Origin: Strongyloides papillosus
Lineage: Eukaryota; Nematoda; Chromadorea; Rhabditida; Strongyloididae
DNA: 64,000 nucleotides
Reading direction: 5' to 3'
NCBI GenBank assembly: GCA_005656395.1
Contig: SRSI01000052.1
Coordinates: 496,001-560,000 of the forward strand
The translations under genes and the position numbers were made by a program. The notes beneath the pieces are model-generated. The model was not told the DNA's origin, did not search any database, and saw nothing but the letters and a program-made list of their open reading frames with translations. Below, piece after piece: positions 32,671 to 46,086 of the stretch (its first letter is position 1; every line of letters begins with the position of its first letter).

Positions 32671-33904
32671 GGAAACTAAAAATATTTTAAAATGATAGTT
32701 AAAATGAGGATATATTTATATATATATATAACAATAATTATTATCTATAGGATTGATAAATCGGATTACTTAAAGTTTGAATCTACTAAAACTTGAAATT
32801 TCGAAGTCACTATTATGAAACAATTATAAATTTAAATCTGTTACTAAATTTTTCCTATATTTATGCAAAATATTAAACCAGACATTTTAAAGTCCACTAC
32901 TTTCAAGATTTTCGCATAATTTGTATATATATCAAGTATAACAAAAACTATTGGTATCTAAGGATTAATAAAATCTTTTAATATAATTTTTATATATTAA
33001 ATTTGAAAAACATCACACGTCGTTGTTGTAAAATAATTTCTATATAAAAATACATAAAATCAATGTATTTCTCATCCATTGAAATGATCAAAATAAAATT
33101 CTGATAAATTTGCAATTATTTTATTAATTTACTTTAGCATTAATATAAAGGCGTGTATTTTATAAGAGTAAATAAATAATATGATAGTTATTCATTTATA
33201 ACTATTAGCATCATAAAATATACCTAAACTTGTTTAAATTAATTCTTTAAAATTTCAACTACTTTTTTTCTCCTAAAAGAAGGACAAAAAATGACATTCA
33301 TAAATATTACATCACTTGTTATAAAAAAATTGATAGAAAAGTTTCACTTCATATTACAATTTTGATTAATAACATATTTAGAAAAGTTTGAAAGATAGTG
33401 AAATTTTAAATTTAAAATATGACCTTTATAATGATGTTATAGTAAAAAATTTTAGAAAGTTTATATTGTTGATTTATATTTTTCTATGAAATTAAATAAA
33501 TACTTTAAGGTTACTCTCACTAAACATAATTTCTGTAACTGACATTTATGTAACAATTTATTTAGCGAAATGATAGCAAAAGTTATACAACAAATAAATT
33601 AAATAAATCACAATATTTTACTAAAAATTTCTTTTTTGTAATTATTATTATAAAAATTGTCCTTCTTTAAATATGATTCATTTGTAATGATAAGAAACCT
33701 TGAAAATTTAATAAAACTTTCATTTATTCATATTATGTGTTGGAAAAATTGCGTTTTTTCCATCTATCGGATGATTAAATTGTTAAATAATACGCAGTCA
33801 TACATATTTTTTAACTTTAAACAAAGTTTAAAAGTATTTTTATTAATAAATAAATATAAATAAAATAATACTGTTACATAACTATAACAAATAAAAATTT
33901 TTTA
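32671..33904. other. AT-rich intergenic region
   Basis: 1.2 kb without a credible gene; it contains a short TA run near 32710. An open frame at 33657-33863 is dismissed as chance. Confidence 0.5.
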
Positions 33905-35489
33905 TCAATTTTTATTCAAAAAAGCTTTCCCTTTATGAATAACACTATACTTAGCCTTTTTAACTTTAAATTTTGTACCTGGATATGTATAAAAGTGTGA
34001 AGTCTGAATTTTCTGACATACTGGAGAAAAAACATAACAATTAAGTCCACCACCTGATACTTGGCAAAAATCATCAGTATGAGCTATATAACTAAAAAAT
34101 CCTGTTCCACATATTACATTAAAATATTCATTAAACTCATTTTCTAGTCTTTCTTGTATTGCTCTCTTACTTTTATCAGCATCATTTGTTATAATTGTCT
34201 ACAAAATTTAATTATATCAACAAAAAATAATTAATTACCTCTTCAATAATTTCTTGCATCTTTGGATTATTACATTTCTCTATATTTTCATCTGGTTTTG
34301 CTCCAATAATATCTTCTTGTGATATTTCTGGAACACCTATTGATTGTGTTGTAACTTCGGCTACTGGATTTAATAAGACTTGTTCGCATATTCTTGGATT
34401 GTATGAGGATTCTTTTGTACCTGGTGGGCAATGATTTATTTCATTTGTATATTTATTTGAACCTATTATTTGCTGTTGGGGATAATTATCAACATTAAAA
34501 AAATTGTTTTGTGGTAATGGAGTAGTGTAGATTGATTGTTGTTGATGAATGTATGGTTGAACTGTTGTAAAAAAATTAACTTTTTGTTCTACATATGGTG
34601 AAGATGTTGTAGTATAATAATTGTTATTATTTGAATAAACGTTATAAGAGATTGTTGAAGGATTATATTGATTTGATTCATATTTATTATTCATATAATC
34701 AGGTGTAGGAACGGAAAATTGGCTCTTTTGTGAATTATAATTAGATATAGGATTATTGTTAAAAGAAGGTAATGTATTAATTTGAAAATTTTCATTATCA
34801 CTTTGAAGTTGTTTACTTCTCATTGGTGATAAAAATTCATTTCCATATTTTTCTTGATATATACGATTTGATATTGATGGTGCTAACGTAGGAAAATAAT
34901 TCATTTGTTGTGGATAATCATAAAGTTGTGGTGCAGGGTTTTGAGTTTGATTAAATTTATATCCACTTGCTTCAATTCCAAATAACCGTATTGTTCTTCC
35001 TTTACTATCTCTTCCGAATTCTTTAACTATTGGTACATTAATTTGTGGATCATCTCTCTCGATTTTCATTTGTGGTCTAAACAATGTTGGATTATTTTTG
35101 AGATTCTTATAAAAAGTATGTCTCCATCGTTTTATTTCATCTAATTCTGAATCAAATGATGATTCTAATTGTCTTTGCCTAATTTTATGGACACCATTTT
35201 TATTTCTTACATATTTAGGCTGTTTAACTAAAAGTTTTTCATTATATTCCATAAATTTCGGTTTAGAAATTTTTTTAACAATTTGATTTTTAAAACGATC
35301 TCTTTTTTGATTACTTTCAATTGGTTCATCATTATGGGTATTTTTTGAAGTAAGAAGTTCTAAATGCTCATTTTGGTTATCTGAATATTGATTTAGATTA
35401 GTTAGTAATTCTGTTTTTAATTTTCCTTTTGTAGCAATAATATTTATAATCAGAAGAAATTCTATTAAAATATAAATTAGTTTGAACAT
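33905..35489 (-). CDS. Ground-like domain protein (hedgehog-related, nematode-specific)
   Basis: Exons 35489-34239 and 34198-33905 with a 40-nt GTAATT...TTGTAG intron, 514 aa. A signal peptide (IYILIEFLLIINIIATKG) is followed by a basic region and a long Asn/Tyr/Gln/Pro-rich, low-complexity middle (for example YNVYSNNNNYYTTTSSPYVE). The C-terminal ground-like domain straddles the intron. It starts NIEKCNNPKMQEIIEE, then RAIQERLENEFNEYFNVICG, GFFSYIAHTDDFCQVSGGGL and NCYVFSPVCQK. This matches the GRL family linked to cuticle or extracellular matrix in nematodes. Without the short second exon the diagnostic half of the domain would be lost. Confidence 0.88.
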
Positions 35490-36200
35490 AATTATTGATA
35501 ATAAATATTTTTAGTATGAAAAATATATTGCCAACCTATAAAAAAAATTTTTAATATCTAATATTGTTAGGTAGATTATGAATAATTATTCTAACATTTC
35601 TTTATTTAATTTTGTAAAGATCTAAATATTACTAAATAATATAAATATTTTAAAATAATTTATGTTATCGTTTTATTTAAACAATTATATTATTATTATA
35701 TCAACTTGACCCTCTTTATCTTATAAGAAGGATTGAAAAATAGAGGTAAATAAATATACATAATGAATAAGAAAAATCTTGCAATTATATAGAGAACTTT
35801 CAATTATGTATAGGATATAAAATAAAGGTACAATAAATAAAACTAGTTAAAATGAGACCTAAGGCTGGATTAAGATTTATAGACATTTTAAAAAATTGAA
35901 AGTATTTCATGAGAAATTAAACTATTTATTTTAAAACATATGGAAAGTAAATATTTCTTCGTTAATTAATCCATTTTCATAACTGTAATTAATAAAAAAC
36001 TTAAAAATTGTTTAAAATAACATTTTAATCACAGTCTGTATATCTTATTTGATAGTTCCTCCTACTTAAATTGTTTTTTTGTTTGATTTTCTACTGCATT
36101 TTTTTAAAATATAACTATATTTTTAATTATTATTATAGTTTTATAATGATTATTAAAATTAATAAAATCCAAAATTTAGCTGTATTATTAAAAAAAATTA
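35490..36200. other. AT-rich intergenic region
   Basis: 710 nt with no gene seen; it is the 5' side of the ground-like gene and the 3' side of the TGF-beta gene. Confidence 0.5.
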
Positions 36201-37253
36201 TCAATAGCAAGAACATCTTTTAACTAATAAGTCATTAATTAATTTTGTTTCAACGATAGATTTGTTTATAAAAATAGTTACATTTATAGGTCTATATTCA
36301 GTTGGATGACAACAACTGCGATAAGTAAAAACATTTTCATCCTGAATTTTACTTAAAACATTTCCGATTGTACTCTTTTTTGAAATTTTCTTACATTCAC
36401 CATAACAATAGTTTGTTTTTAATACTCTTGGAGAAATTATAAAGTCCCACTTTAAATCATCAAAATTAACTTCATATGATCTCATACAGCATGAATCTCT
36501 TGATGCACCATCTTCACATGATGAAAATTCTTTATTATTTCTTTTCGAACGACTATTTCTGTTTATAACTTTCATTATAAGATCTGCATAATTTATTGTA
36601 ATATTTAAAAGTTTATTAGATGTTTTTGGCACAATCATCATATGAAAATTTTTTTGACCTAATTTTATATACTCATATAAATGTTTCTCGTTTAAACTGA
36701 TAAGGGTTGGCAAATTATTCCCTCCATAACCTCCAAAATCCATTGATTTACTTCCTAGTATCTTACCAATTTGAAAAGGACCTTCTATATCATAAACTTG
36801 TATTTTCCCTTTAATAGTTTTTCCATCAATTGAAGGACTGTCATACTTGATAAAAAGACTACTTTGTATAATCTCATATTTTTCAAGAATTTCACTGATT
36901 TCAAATTCTATTAAAAAATCATTGACAACTTTTCCCATAATTTTAATTTCACTAAAATTTTCATCACCAATATTTTCTTCAAAATTATTAACACTTTTAT
37001 ACTTTTCTTGTAGCAGTTTTATATTACTAACATCAATATTATTAATTTGAACAGGATTAGATAAATGAAAATTATCCAGTAATTTTTTTAATAATAATTT
37101 TTTCTGGATTTCATCATAATATTGTTCTTTTTCAAAAGTTTTCTAAAGTAAAATAAAGACAGAATGAATATAATTATATTAAAATAACTGGAAACTTACA
37201 TTAATAAAAATACAACAAATTATAAGATTTTGAATGAGAATTAAAAGATACAT
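36201..37253 (-). CDS. TGF-beta superfamily ligand, DAF-7/activin-like
   Basis: Exons 37253-37200 and 37142-36201 with a 57-nt GTAAGT intron, 331 aa. The 18-residue first exon encodes a signal peptide (MYLLILIQNLIICCIFIN). A propeptide follows, then an RSKR furin-type site, then a mature domain of about 108 aa with nine cysteines. The pattern is CEDGASRDSCC, KWDFIISPRVLKTNYCYGEC, RSCCHPTEYRPINV and RCSCY. Nine cysteines and the CCHPTEY motif fit DAF-7/activin/TGF-beta type ligands rather than BMP types, which have seven. In C. elegans DAF-7 controls dauer entry, and in Strongyloides a related ligand is associated with infective larvae. Which paralogue this is cannot be decided here. Confidence 0.88.
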
Positions 37254-38135
37254 ATTGATTTCTCGACTAAATATAAAAGGTGAAAAATATGAAAATGAAA
37301 AAATGATTGACTTGATATTAATAAGGCCTTATATAAACATATTATTTTAATAAATTAAAGTACCCAATATTAGATAATCGTTCGATCATCTTATCATAAA
37401 TACGAAGTATTCACATTTTTTTTATTACTTCTATTTTTGCTTTTTTATTTAAATTGAAACATCAACAAAATAACAAATATTTTTTATTATAACTGCAAAT
37501 TTACAATAGATTAATTTAAGAAGATGTTTATAAATTTATATCGAAATAGCTTATTATTTTTTATCGTTTTAATATCCTAAAAAATAATATTTAGAAATTA
37601 ATCATTATATTTATCAAATTCTTCCTTATTGTTTATCATCAACAAAAAGTTGTTTTTTTCCCACAAAATATACTATTTTTAACAATTCTGATATTGTTTA
37701 TTTTTAATGTTTTTTTTATTTTTACATCATCTTTACAATTAAAAAATTTTCAATATAAAAAATTATTTTATCTTTATACCAAGAATTTCAAAGAATGTAT
37801 CAATATATTAAAACATAATATAAAAATAGCATAAATCTAAATATTTGATCTGATTAAAATAATAATTTATCCAAACATTAATATTATTTTTATGTAATTT
37901 TTAAAAAAAAATACAACAATTTTCATAACGATGATATGATAATTTATGCAATTATGAAAATGAAAAAGAATTATTTCAAATTTTAAGAGTTTTATGTTAA
38001 CGAAAAACTACAATATGTACAAAATTTTTATTATTTTAAATATTATTTAAATATCAGTTGGTATACTTTTACATGACAAAAATCGAAACCACTTTTATAC
38101 TATATTAAATGTTGAAATATGTTATTACGTTGTAA
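37254..38135. other. AT-rich divergent promoter region (TGF-beta / SulP)
   Basis: 880 nt between divergent starts; extremely A/T rich, no gene or obvious motif. Confidence 0.5.
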
Positions 38136-40461
38136 ATGAAAGAAAGTTTTAATATGACCAAAATGCATTCACCTGACATTAATGTAAGTTTTGTTAATTT
38201 AAATAAAAACTTTTCCATTTTTTTTTTGCATTTTTTATTATAGTTATGCAAGTATGATTTAAACAATTCAAAAAGAAATGATGAAAAAAAACATTCACCA
38301 ATAAATATTATGATATCAAAAATATTCTCATTGATCCCTATTTTATCATGGCTTCCTAAATATAGAATAAAGGATAATCTTATACATGATATCATTTCTG
38401 GAATAACAACGGGAATTCTTCATATTCCTCAGGTATAATCTATTTTTTATTTACTATTATCATTTTTTTAAAATGTTTTATAAAAAAATTAATCTTCAGG
38501 GTATAGCTTATGCTAAGCTTACAAATGTTCCACCCGTATACGGACTTTACGTTAGTTTCCTTGCTCCGCTAATCTACATGATTTTTGGAACTTCAAGACA
38601 TGCAAGTATAGGGACTAGTAGTTTTATTTGTCTAATGTCTGGTGTTACAGCACAAATGATTCATGAAAAATATAATATATTTACTGATGAGAATTTTAAT
38701 GATACAACAATTAGTTATGAGGATGAATGGAAGAAAAATCTTACTAATATAGAAATAACAACAGCTACAACATTTACAATTGGTATTATTCTTATATTAG
38801 GTGGTATATTTCGATTAAAGATTATAACAACTTATATGCCTGATTCTTTAATAAAAGGTTTTACAACAGGTGCTGCATTTCATGTAGCTTTATCACAGAT
38901 TGATGATATTATGGGCATTAATATACCTAGATTTTCAGGACTTGGAAATTTTGTTTATGTATGTTAATAATTGTAAAAATAACAAGTAAGATAACATTTT
39001 TTACATGTTTTTTTTTTTTAGAAAATAATAGCATTATTTAAAGAAATACCGTACGTTAATATTTATACCTTAATAACAAGTATAATAACCTTTTTATTTT
39101 ATTATCTTGGAGATAATTTTGTTACACCATTTTTAAATAAAAAAACAGGAAAAAAACTAATAATTCCTTATGATGTAATTTCAATGATAATATTTACGGC
39201 GCTTTCAAGTTCCTTCCTATTTAAGGATATCATAAACATGTCTGTTGTTGGTGATATTCCAACACAAATACCTTCTCCAAATTTACCCATTTTTAAACTT
39301 ATCCCTGATATTTTTGGTAATTGTATTTTGATTAGTATTGTTTGTTTAACTGTTCACTTATCAATGGTGAAGATGCTAGCAACAAAATATAGTTATGAAG
39401 ATGAATTAAAAGTTGGACAGGAAATTTATGCACTTGGATTTACCTCAATTTTGTCTTCATTTTTTCCAGTTTTTCCTTCAGCAATAGCTATGTCAAGAAC
39501 CATGGTTTTAGTTAATTCTGGTGGAAAAACTCAATTGACAAATCTTTTTAGTTGTATCCTTATGGCGATTGTAATTTTATATATTGGTCCATTTTTATAT
39601 AACTTGCCAATGGTATGATTTACTTTAAATAACGATGTTTACATAAACACATACTTTTTAGTGTATTTTATCAACTATAATTATATATGCCTTAAGGTCA
39701 ATGTTTTTATCAATATTTCAAATACCTAAAATGTTTCAAGAAAGTAGATATGATGGTGCAATATATTTAGTTTCATTAGTTATAACAATAATTGCTGATA
39801 TAGTGTACGGATTAATTGTAGCAATAATTTTTGCTTTATTTACAATAGTGGTACGAACACAAAAACCAAAATGGTCACTTCTTTTTCCAGTATCATCACA
39901 TCTAATACAACCTTTATCTTTTCATCCCAATAAAATCAATATTGATAAATCTTTTGAACTGGGTAAATTTTTTAAGGATCAATCCTTGACATTACATCAA
40001 CCATTGTTTGCTGTACATCGTTTTGAAGGTTCTATAATTTTTACTAATGCTGAAGAATTTAGAAATAGTTGTATAAAATCTTTAGAAGAATTAAAGCAAA
40101 GAAATTGTATTAAATATCTTGATTACGTTGATAACATAAACACTGACGTAATACTAATAATAGATTTTTCACGTGTTATAGAAATAGACCTGGCTGGAAT
40201 TAAGTGCTTAAAAGAAGTTATAATAAATTCTAATAACGTCAATATTCAAGTTATTGGTGTAAACGTAAATGGTATGTTTTTATTATACAGTGTAATAATT
40301 AATTATTACTTATAGAATCTGTATTGAGAATACTTGAAATTACAGGAATTACAAAAACCAAGATTATTTTTTATGATAATCTTCAGAAAGCAATTTCTTC
40401 CATTACTTCGATTGACAGTAATAAAAAAAAATTTGATGATAGTTATGTGATTAAGTTATAA
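38136..40461 (+). CDS. SulP/SLC26 anion exchanger with STAS domain
   Basis: Six exons: 38136-38183, 38244-38432, 38500-38958, 39022-39612, 39662-40271 and 40316-40461, 680 aa. Splice sites were chosen by phase and by the family alignment. The membrane core has HDIISGITTGILHIPQ, GIAYAKLTNVPPVYGLYVSF (a SulP signature), GTSRHASIGTSSFICLMSG and SAIAMSRTMVLVNSGGKTQL. The C-terminal cytoplasmic STAS domain starts near APLFAVHRFEGSIIFTNAEE in family terms, here QPLFAVHRFEGSIIFTNAEE, and contains VILIIDFSRVIEIDLAGIKC. The protein exchanges anions such as sulfate, bicarbonate, oxalate or chloride; the substrate cannot be inferred. Six exons is unusually many for this window. The starting ATG is less certain than the rest. 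Confidence 0.92.
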
Positions 40462-40618
40462 ATAAAAATTATATTTATTTTGGTAGAAATTAAATAAATA
40501 TAATTTACGTATGTATTAGGACATTATGATTTTAAAATAAATTAATTACTATGTCCACATTTTATTAATTGATCGTTAAATATATTTAAAACATTATAAA
40601 TTGAAAAAAGAAAACCTT
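40462..40618. other. Short convergent spacer
   Basis: 157 nt between the SulP stop and the lipase stop; AT-rich, with the AATAAA of the SulP transcript overlapping its stop codon. Confidence 0.4.
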
Positions 40619-41789
40619 TTATCCAAATATCTTTTTTACTTTATTTAGTATTTTAAAAAATGTTCCATTACTTGAAGAAGATGCTGAATTTGAAGTTCCA
40701 ACTATTTTAACATTTTCAGGTGTTGATTCTGCTATTTCGGCTCCATCAGGAACTAATTCTTCATATCCTCGTGCATTAGGAATACAGCCTAATTTACCAA
40801 ATGACGTTATTTTATGTTCAAAATAATGTCTATGATCACTTATATAAGTGCTATACTTTGAAACTTCAAAACTTAGAGAATCACTACAAGAAAAATCTTC
40901 ATTTATTGGTGAGCCTGTGCATTCATAAAATGTATCATTTTCACTCATTCCTGTAGGATACCATATTTCTGTACCATGATGATAAGGATAATCCCCACCA
41001 TATGGATTACATGGTTTGCTATCGTCATTTTTAAATTTAATTAATCTTGAATTAGAATCTTTGGCACAAGCTGGTAAATGTGGAACAATATCAAGTCTAT
41101 GAACAATGCGCCAACTCTTTGGTACTAATTTATCAAATTCAAAAGCAAATTTGGGTGATCCAACTCTTGGTTGTCCGAATGTATATAATGTAATATCATC
41201 ACTACTTCTATAACCTTCAATCTGTGTTCTAATAGCTGCTAATGATGCTAGTGCTCCACCAAGTGAATGACCAGTAATATAAACTTTATAACCATTATAT
41301 TTTGGATCTTCATAGATTTTTATTATATCATCCCATAAAATATTATGTGCTTTAAAGAAATATCTGTTAACAAGGCCTACACCATAAAAATCAATTCCAT
41401 TTTGTAATGAACTTATACCTTCTCTTAATAATTGTTGCTTAGTTTTAGTACCTCTAAATACTATTATAATTTTTCTTTCAACTTGGCTGACTATAGTATA
41501 AAAAGAGCAAATATTGCCACCAGAGTCGCATGATTCGGAATGATTATTAAAAAGTATATATCCTGAATCTGGCCGAAAAGTTCTATAGAAAAATTTATTT
41601 CACAGAAAAAAATTATTTTTACCTTGCTATACATGGTTCAGGATTGATTGCGTATGCACCAGCACTTAGCATAAATAATACCTTAGCTTCATTTTGATTG
41701 TATTGCGTCTTTAAAGGAGCTGCAGGTTTTTGAGCTACACTTAAATTAACATTTAAAAAAGTCAATATTAATATTTCTAATAGTAACAT
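40619..41789 (-). CDS. Secreted class 3 lipase
   Basis: Exons 41789-41623 and 41582-40619 with a 40-nt GTAAAA...TATAG intron, 376 aa. A signal peptide (MLLLEILILTFLNVNLSVAQ) is followed by the class 3 (fungal-type) lipase fold. KIIIVFRGTKTKQQLLREG holds the oxyanion region, VYITGHSLGGALASLAAIRT the nucleophile Ser, and TLYTFGQPRVGSPKFAFEFD with RIVHRLDIVPHLP the Asp/His region. The next CAKDSNSRLIKF and CNPYGGDYPYHHGTEIW complete the domain. A Ser-rich tail follows. Exon 2 has no methionine before residue 267, so it is easily missed if only Met-initiated frames are considered. The substrate is not inferable. Confidence 0.92.
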
Positions 41790-44471
41790 TTTTTTACACC
41801 GGTTTAAATAATAAAATTTATCTAAAAAATATTTTTTAAAATATAAATATTTACCATTATTTAAAGCAAGTATAATATTTATAAAACATCATCAATGAAA
41901 ATAACAGTTTATATGACTCATAAAATTTTTCTTTTTTTCGAAAAAAAATTTTAACCATATGCATTCATGTATACATAAAATAATAAAAATATTACCAAAA
42001 TAATATAATGTAAAATAAAGAATATATTAATATTTTATTAAAAATTTAGAATTTATGAAGACTATTGATAATTTTAAATAATTTATTATGTATTTAACTT
42101 ATTTGAATCGTTGTAATTGAATTTATGTACAATAGTATTACAAAATGTAAATGTAGTATCAATGAATTATATTTATTTTTCTCTAACTATATTTGAAAAT
42201 TATATCCTTTTAAGATTTAAGTATTTATAAAAATAAAGTAACAAAATGTAAAAATTCTAAAAGTATTAGACAATAATTAACATCAATTGAAAATTTGAAA
42301 AACATTTTCGGTTATAAAATCATATAAAATAAATTGACAAACTGAATGGTCAAAATCTTTTGTAATCATGTTATAAAGTTTCATTTATATTTAAAATGAA
42401 AAAAATTATTAAAAAAATGCACATCTATTGTTAATATCAAATAACATAACAATGAGATACTTTTTGTTAAAAATTAAAAGTTTTTTTCTAATTTAACTTC
42501 CTTTAACAAATAAATATATTTATTTTAGTTTTAAAAATTATTTTTATCCTTTGTAATTATTTGTTTAACTGAGAATTAAAGGGATTTTTTTAATTTCTTC
42601 TTATTAAACTAATGAGATCATTTTGTATTTTCTTTGATAGTTATTTTAGACAATTGTATAACTATATTATAACAAACTAAAATATCCTGTTGTTAATTTC
42701 AATAGTTTAAATTATTAAAAAATGCAAAAAAACAGGTTTAAATAAAATATTTCGATAATACTTTACTATTAATCTTTCAATTAAACAATCAATGATGATA
42801 TTAATACTTTCAATGGTATAAATACGATCAATATTAAAATTTCAAAAACAATAATAATTCAAAAGAAATTTTTTTATTAAATTTTATGTTGTTATACACA
42901 ATTATTTTAAAACTAGATTTGTTATTCGATATTAATTGATAGATTCATATTTTATATTAATCTTTATTAATCTAAATGTAAATAAATAATATTTTGATTT
43001 AGAAAGAAAAATTTTTAAATAAAAGCTCATATAATACAACAAATAGAAATAAATCTTTGTATTATTAAGATTATCTTATAATTACACAATTTTATATAAA
43101 ATAATTTAAATATTTGAAAAATAATTATACGATTAATCTAAAAAACAATTTATGTAAGTATATTTACGAGTATAATGATAAACAGAACTTCTATTTTTAT
43201 GAGATCATTTTTAATAGAAGACTACATAATGATTTAGATGTAGATTTATGTATATTTTCTTCGATCCTAATAATGTAAATTTTAAAAAAGCAGTTTAAGA
43301 TATATCAAAAAATATAATTGTTATAGATAGTCAAACATAAAAATAATTTAATTGACGAATTTTTTATAATCACTAATGTATATTTTACATCAAATGATTT
43401 TATTTTTAAATACTTCTTTCCTAATATAATAGCAATTTCTGTTCGGCCTTTAAACTTTTATTAGTTAAAAATGCGTTTTGACTTCTATCATGCACTAATA
43501 AATAATAACAATATGATAAATAAATCCATTGTTGATTAAAAGCTTTAAAATATGTTAAATTTATTAATGCAATTCCAAAAAAATTATACTTTGGTAATGT
43601 ATGACATATTATCATTAGTACTACTTCAGCCTATAATTTTTGAACAGTCTATTGAACTTTATACTAACTAGAATTATTGAAAGCATGAATTTCCGGGAAA
43701 AGATTGCCATGCGATACTTTAATAACCTTATTAGTTATATTTTTAATAAAGCAATTGATTTACCAATAGATAAATGAATATTTTTTGTTTCGAAAATTAT
43801 TGTTCAGAAATTACAGCAATAATTCATTGATTTGGTTGGTTCCTCTTGCTAAAGTTATTTAAAATTTATAATATTAATACTTATTAAGAAATTTGTTTAC
43901 CGTAATAATGTTTAATAAATTTAGGAGTATTATTTTGAATTGTCAAAAAATTATTTATAAATATAACTTTTCATTTTTTAAATATAACTAACTTTTTGCA
44001 GTAAATTTGAAGCACTACAATAAAAATAATAATATAAAACAATATTTATTAAATAATAAACAGTATTCACAGATCTTAAGTAACATATTAAATTTTATTT
44101 ACATATACAAGTTATCCAAAAAAAAATCATTAAAAGTAATCTTTTAATAAGGGTTATTTCTTACAATAAATATACAGTTTTTTTTTAATTTTTAAAGTAT
44201 TATTAAAATTATAATCGCGGTAATGTTTTTTAATTGTTAATGAAGTTTTCTGATCACATAGTTAATTTTAAATAATATTACGTTTAAAAATTTGTAATGT
44301 AGCAATCACTCAAGTACATAAATTGGCAAAATCTAAAATTTAAACGATAATATCGTACTTCTACACTTTTTTTTGGTGATAATGCAAACTCTTAAAAACT
44401 GATTAATATTTTATGAAATAAAAATACTGTTGTACATAGAGAAACAACAACATATTCTAATTGTTTGCATA
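41790..44471. other. AT-rich intergenic region
   Basis: 2.7 kb with no credible gene. An open frame at 43421-43615 on the minus strand is low complexity and not supported by splice or start context. No repeats recognised. Confidence 0.5.
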
Positions 44472-45751
44472 TCAACCCAAAGGTGGGAATTCTTCCTGTT
44501 TTTCTCCTCCGCCAATAACAGATAATTTTTTTTCTCCTTCATTATCAGCAACCTTTCCAGATTTTTGTACAGAATTCGAAGAATTTGTTTGTGTTACTGA
44601 TGTAATACCAGAATCATTGTTACTGTTTTGTGCTACGTTTGCCGTTGGACCAATAATGTATTGATGTAGCAAAGAACACTCACCTCCTTCTGGTGGAATA
44701 TGATAGCAATAAAGATAGCCACCAGTTGTGGCAACCAAAAGATGTGAGAGTTTATTTATTACAGGCATACAAACAACATTCTTGAATCCAGAACGTGGTA
44801 ATGTTGCCGTTGCATATGATTTTGATCGTGACATTACTTCACTGACTTGGGTAGGAAGATATGGAGAAAATTGCTTTTGAATATATCCTACCCATGTTCC
44901 TAAATTTTGATCATCATCATTCTGTTTACCTTCATTTTGGGGAATTAATTTAAAAATGTGTACTGTTTCCGTGTTACTTGATGCCGCAAGATATCCAGAA
45001 CAAGGAGAAAATGCTAAAGAATAAATCGTAACACATCTAGAAACACCACGAGAAAATTCAAATAATTTTTCACCAGATGCAACATCCCATATTCTAATAA
45101 CGGTACCTTTTGTAGAAGAAGTAGCAATCATAGTGCCTTCATTGTTAAATTTTAAAGCAGCTAATGGAGAATCATGAGCATGTATTATTATTGCAGAATT
45201 GCAATTGTTACCATCATAGATATTTACAATTCCACTGTGGGCATCACCAGGATAAGCAACAAAAGATGGCTCATTATTAGATAAATCTATTATTCCATTT
45301 GGATTCCTTGGTGTATCATTGATTGTTTGGATTTTTTTCATGTCACGGACATTATGTATATGAATAGTTTCTTCAAGACAAATAATAATCCTCTAAAATT
45401 ATAATAATAAATAAGGATTCTTACAAAACTTACGTATCTATTTAATCTTACAGCTACAACAGAGTTCACACATGGTTGATTACATACTTCAATATTTTTT
45501 GCAAAATTACATACAATAAGATGTCTTGGTTTGTTTCTATGAACAAGTGTAATCAAATTAGATGAAAACAATCTTTCAAAATGAATTACTTCTTTATATT
45601 CTGGATTTGTACATTCACTAATTTTTCCTAATTTATCAACCGTCGAAATATTATAAATTGAATATCCTCTTTCATGGCCAACAAGAAGACTCTTAAGGTC
45701 TTGGTTGAATGTTACACAGTGGACTTCACCAATTCGTATTTCATTGTCCAT
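44472..45751 (-). CDS. PROPPIN autophagy protein, WIPI2/ATG18 type (FSRG motif variant)
   Basis: Exons 45751-45434 and 45392-44472 with a 41-nt GTAAGT intron, 412 aa. The start was chosen because a TTTCAG acceptor ends at 45780 and the ATG follows 28 nt later; an upstream in-frame ATG lies outside the transcript. The WD40 PROPPIN begins GEVHCVTFNQDLKSLLVGHE; RNPNGIIDLSNNEPSFVAYP and HAHDSPLAALKFNNEGTMIA lie in exon 2. The phosphoinositide-binding motif, normally FRRG, reads FSRG at residues 219-222 (KLFEFSRGVSRCVTIYSLAF). The family recruits ATG16L1 to PI3P membranes in autophagy. GET1 lies 335 nt upstream on the same strand. Confidence 0.92.
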
Positions 45752-46086
45752 AGTAGAATAATTATCAAAATAAATATTCCTGAAATTATGTATAATATAC
45801 ATTTTTTCATTCAACAAATAAAATAATCAAAATAAGATACTTTTGACGATATTAACGCAACAAAGTAAAAACACATAATAATATGTAGTTGTTTTGTACA
45901 TGCTATTTTAAAATATTTTCTCTCTTACATAACAAAAAAGCAAAGAAAATTTAAAAAAATCATATCTTAAACAAACAATTGAAACGTTTGTTATGGTCAG
46001 TTAACAATATAATTTCATTCTTCTTAACTTTATATTTTTTGATAATAAAAATTAAATCAATTTAAATATGTAGTAAAAATAACATT
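45752..46086. other. Spacer between GET1 and the WIPI gene
   Basis: 335 nt, AT-rich. On the minus strand a TTTCAG at 45780-45785 lies just before the WIPI 5' UTR and is a good spliced-leader acceptor candidate. Confidence 0.5.

Noticed and set aside
33657..33863. Plus-strand 68-aa open frame downstream of the ground-like gene
   Set aside because: Low-complexity A/T-driven frame with no start or splice evidence.
43421..43615. Minus-strand 64-aa open frame in the 42-44 kb spacer
   Set aside because: No acceptor or start context, composition like flanking noncoding DNA, no recognisable motif.
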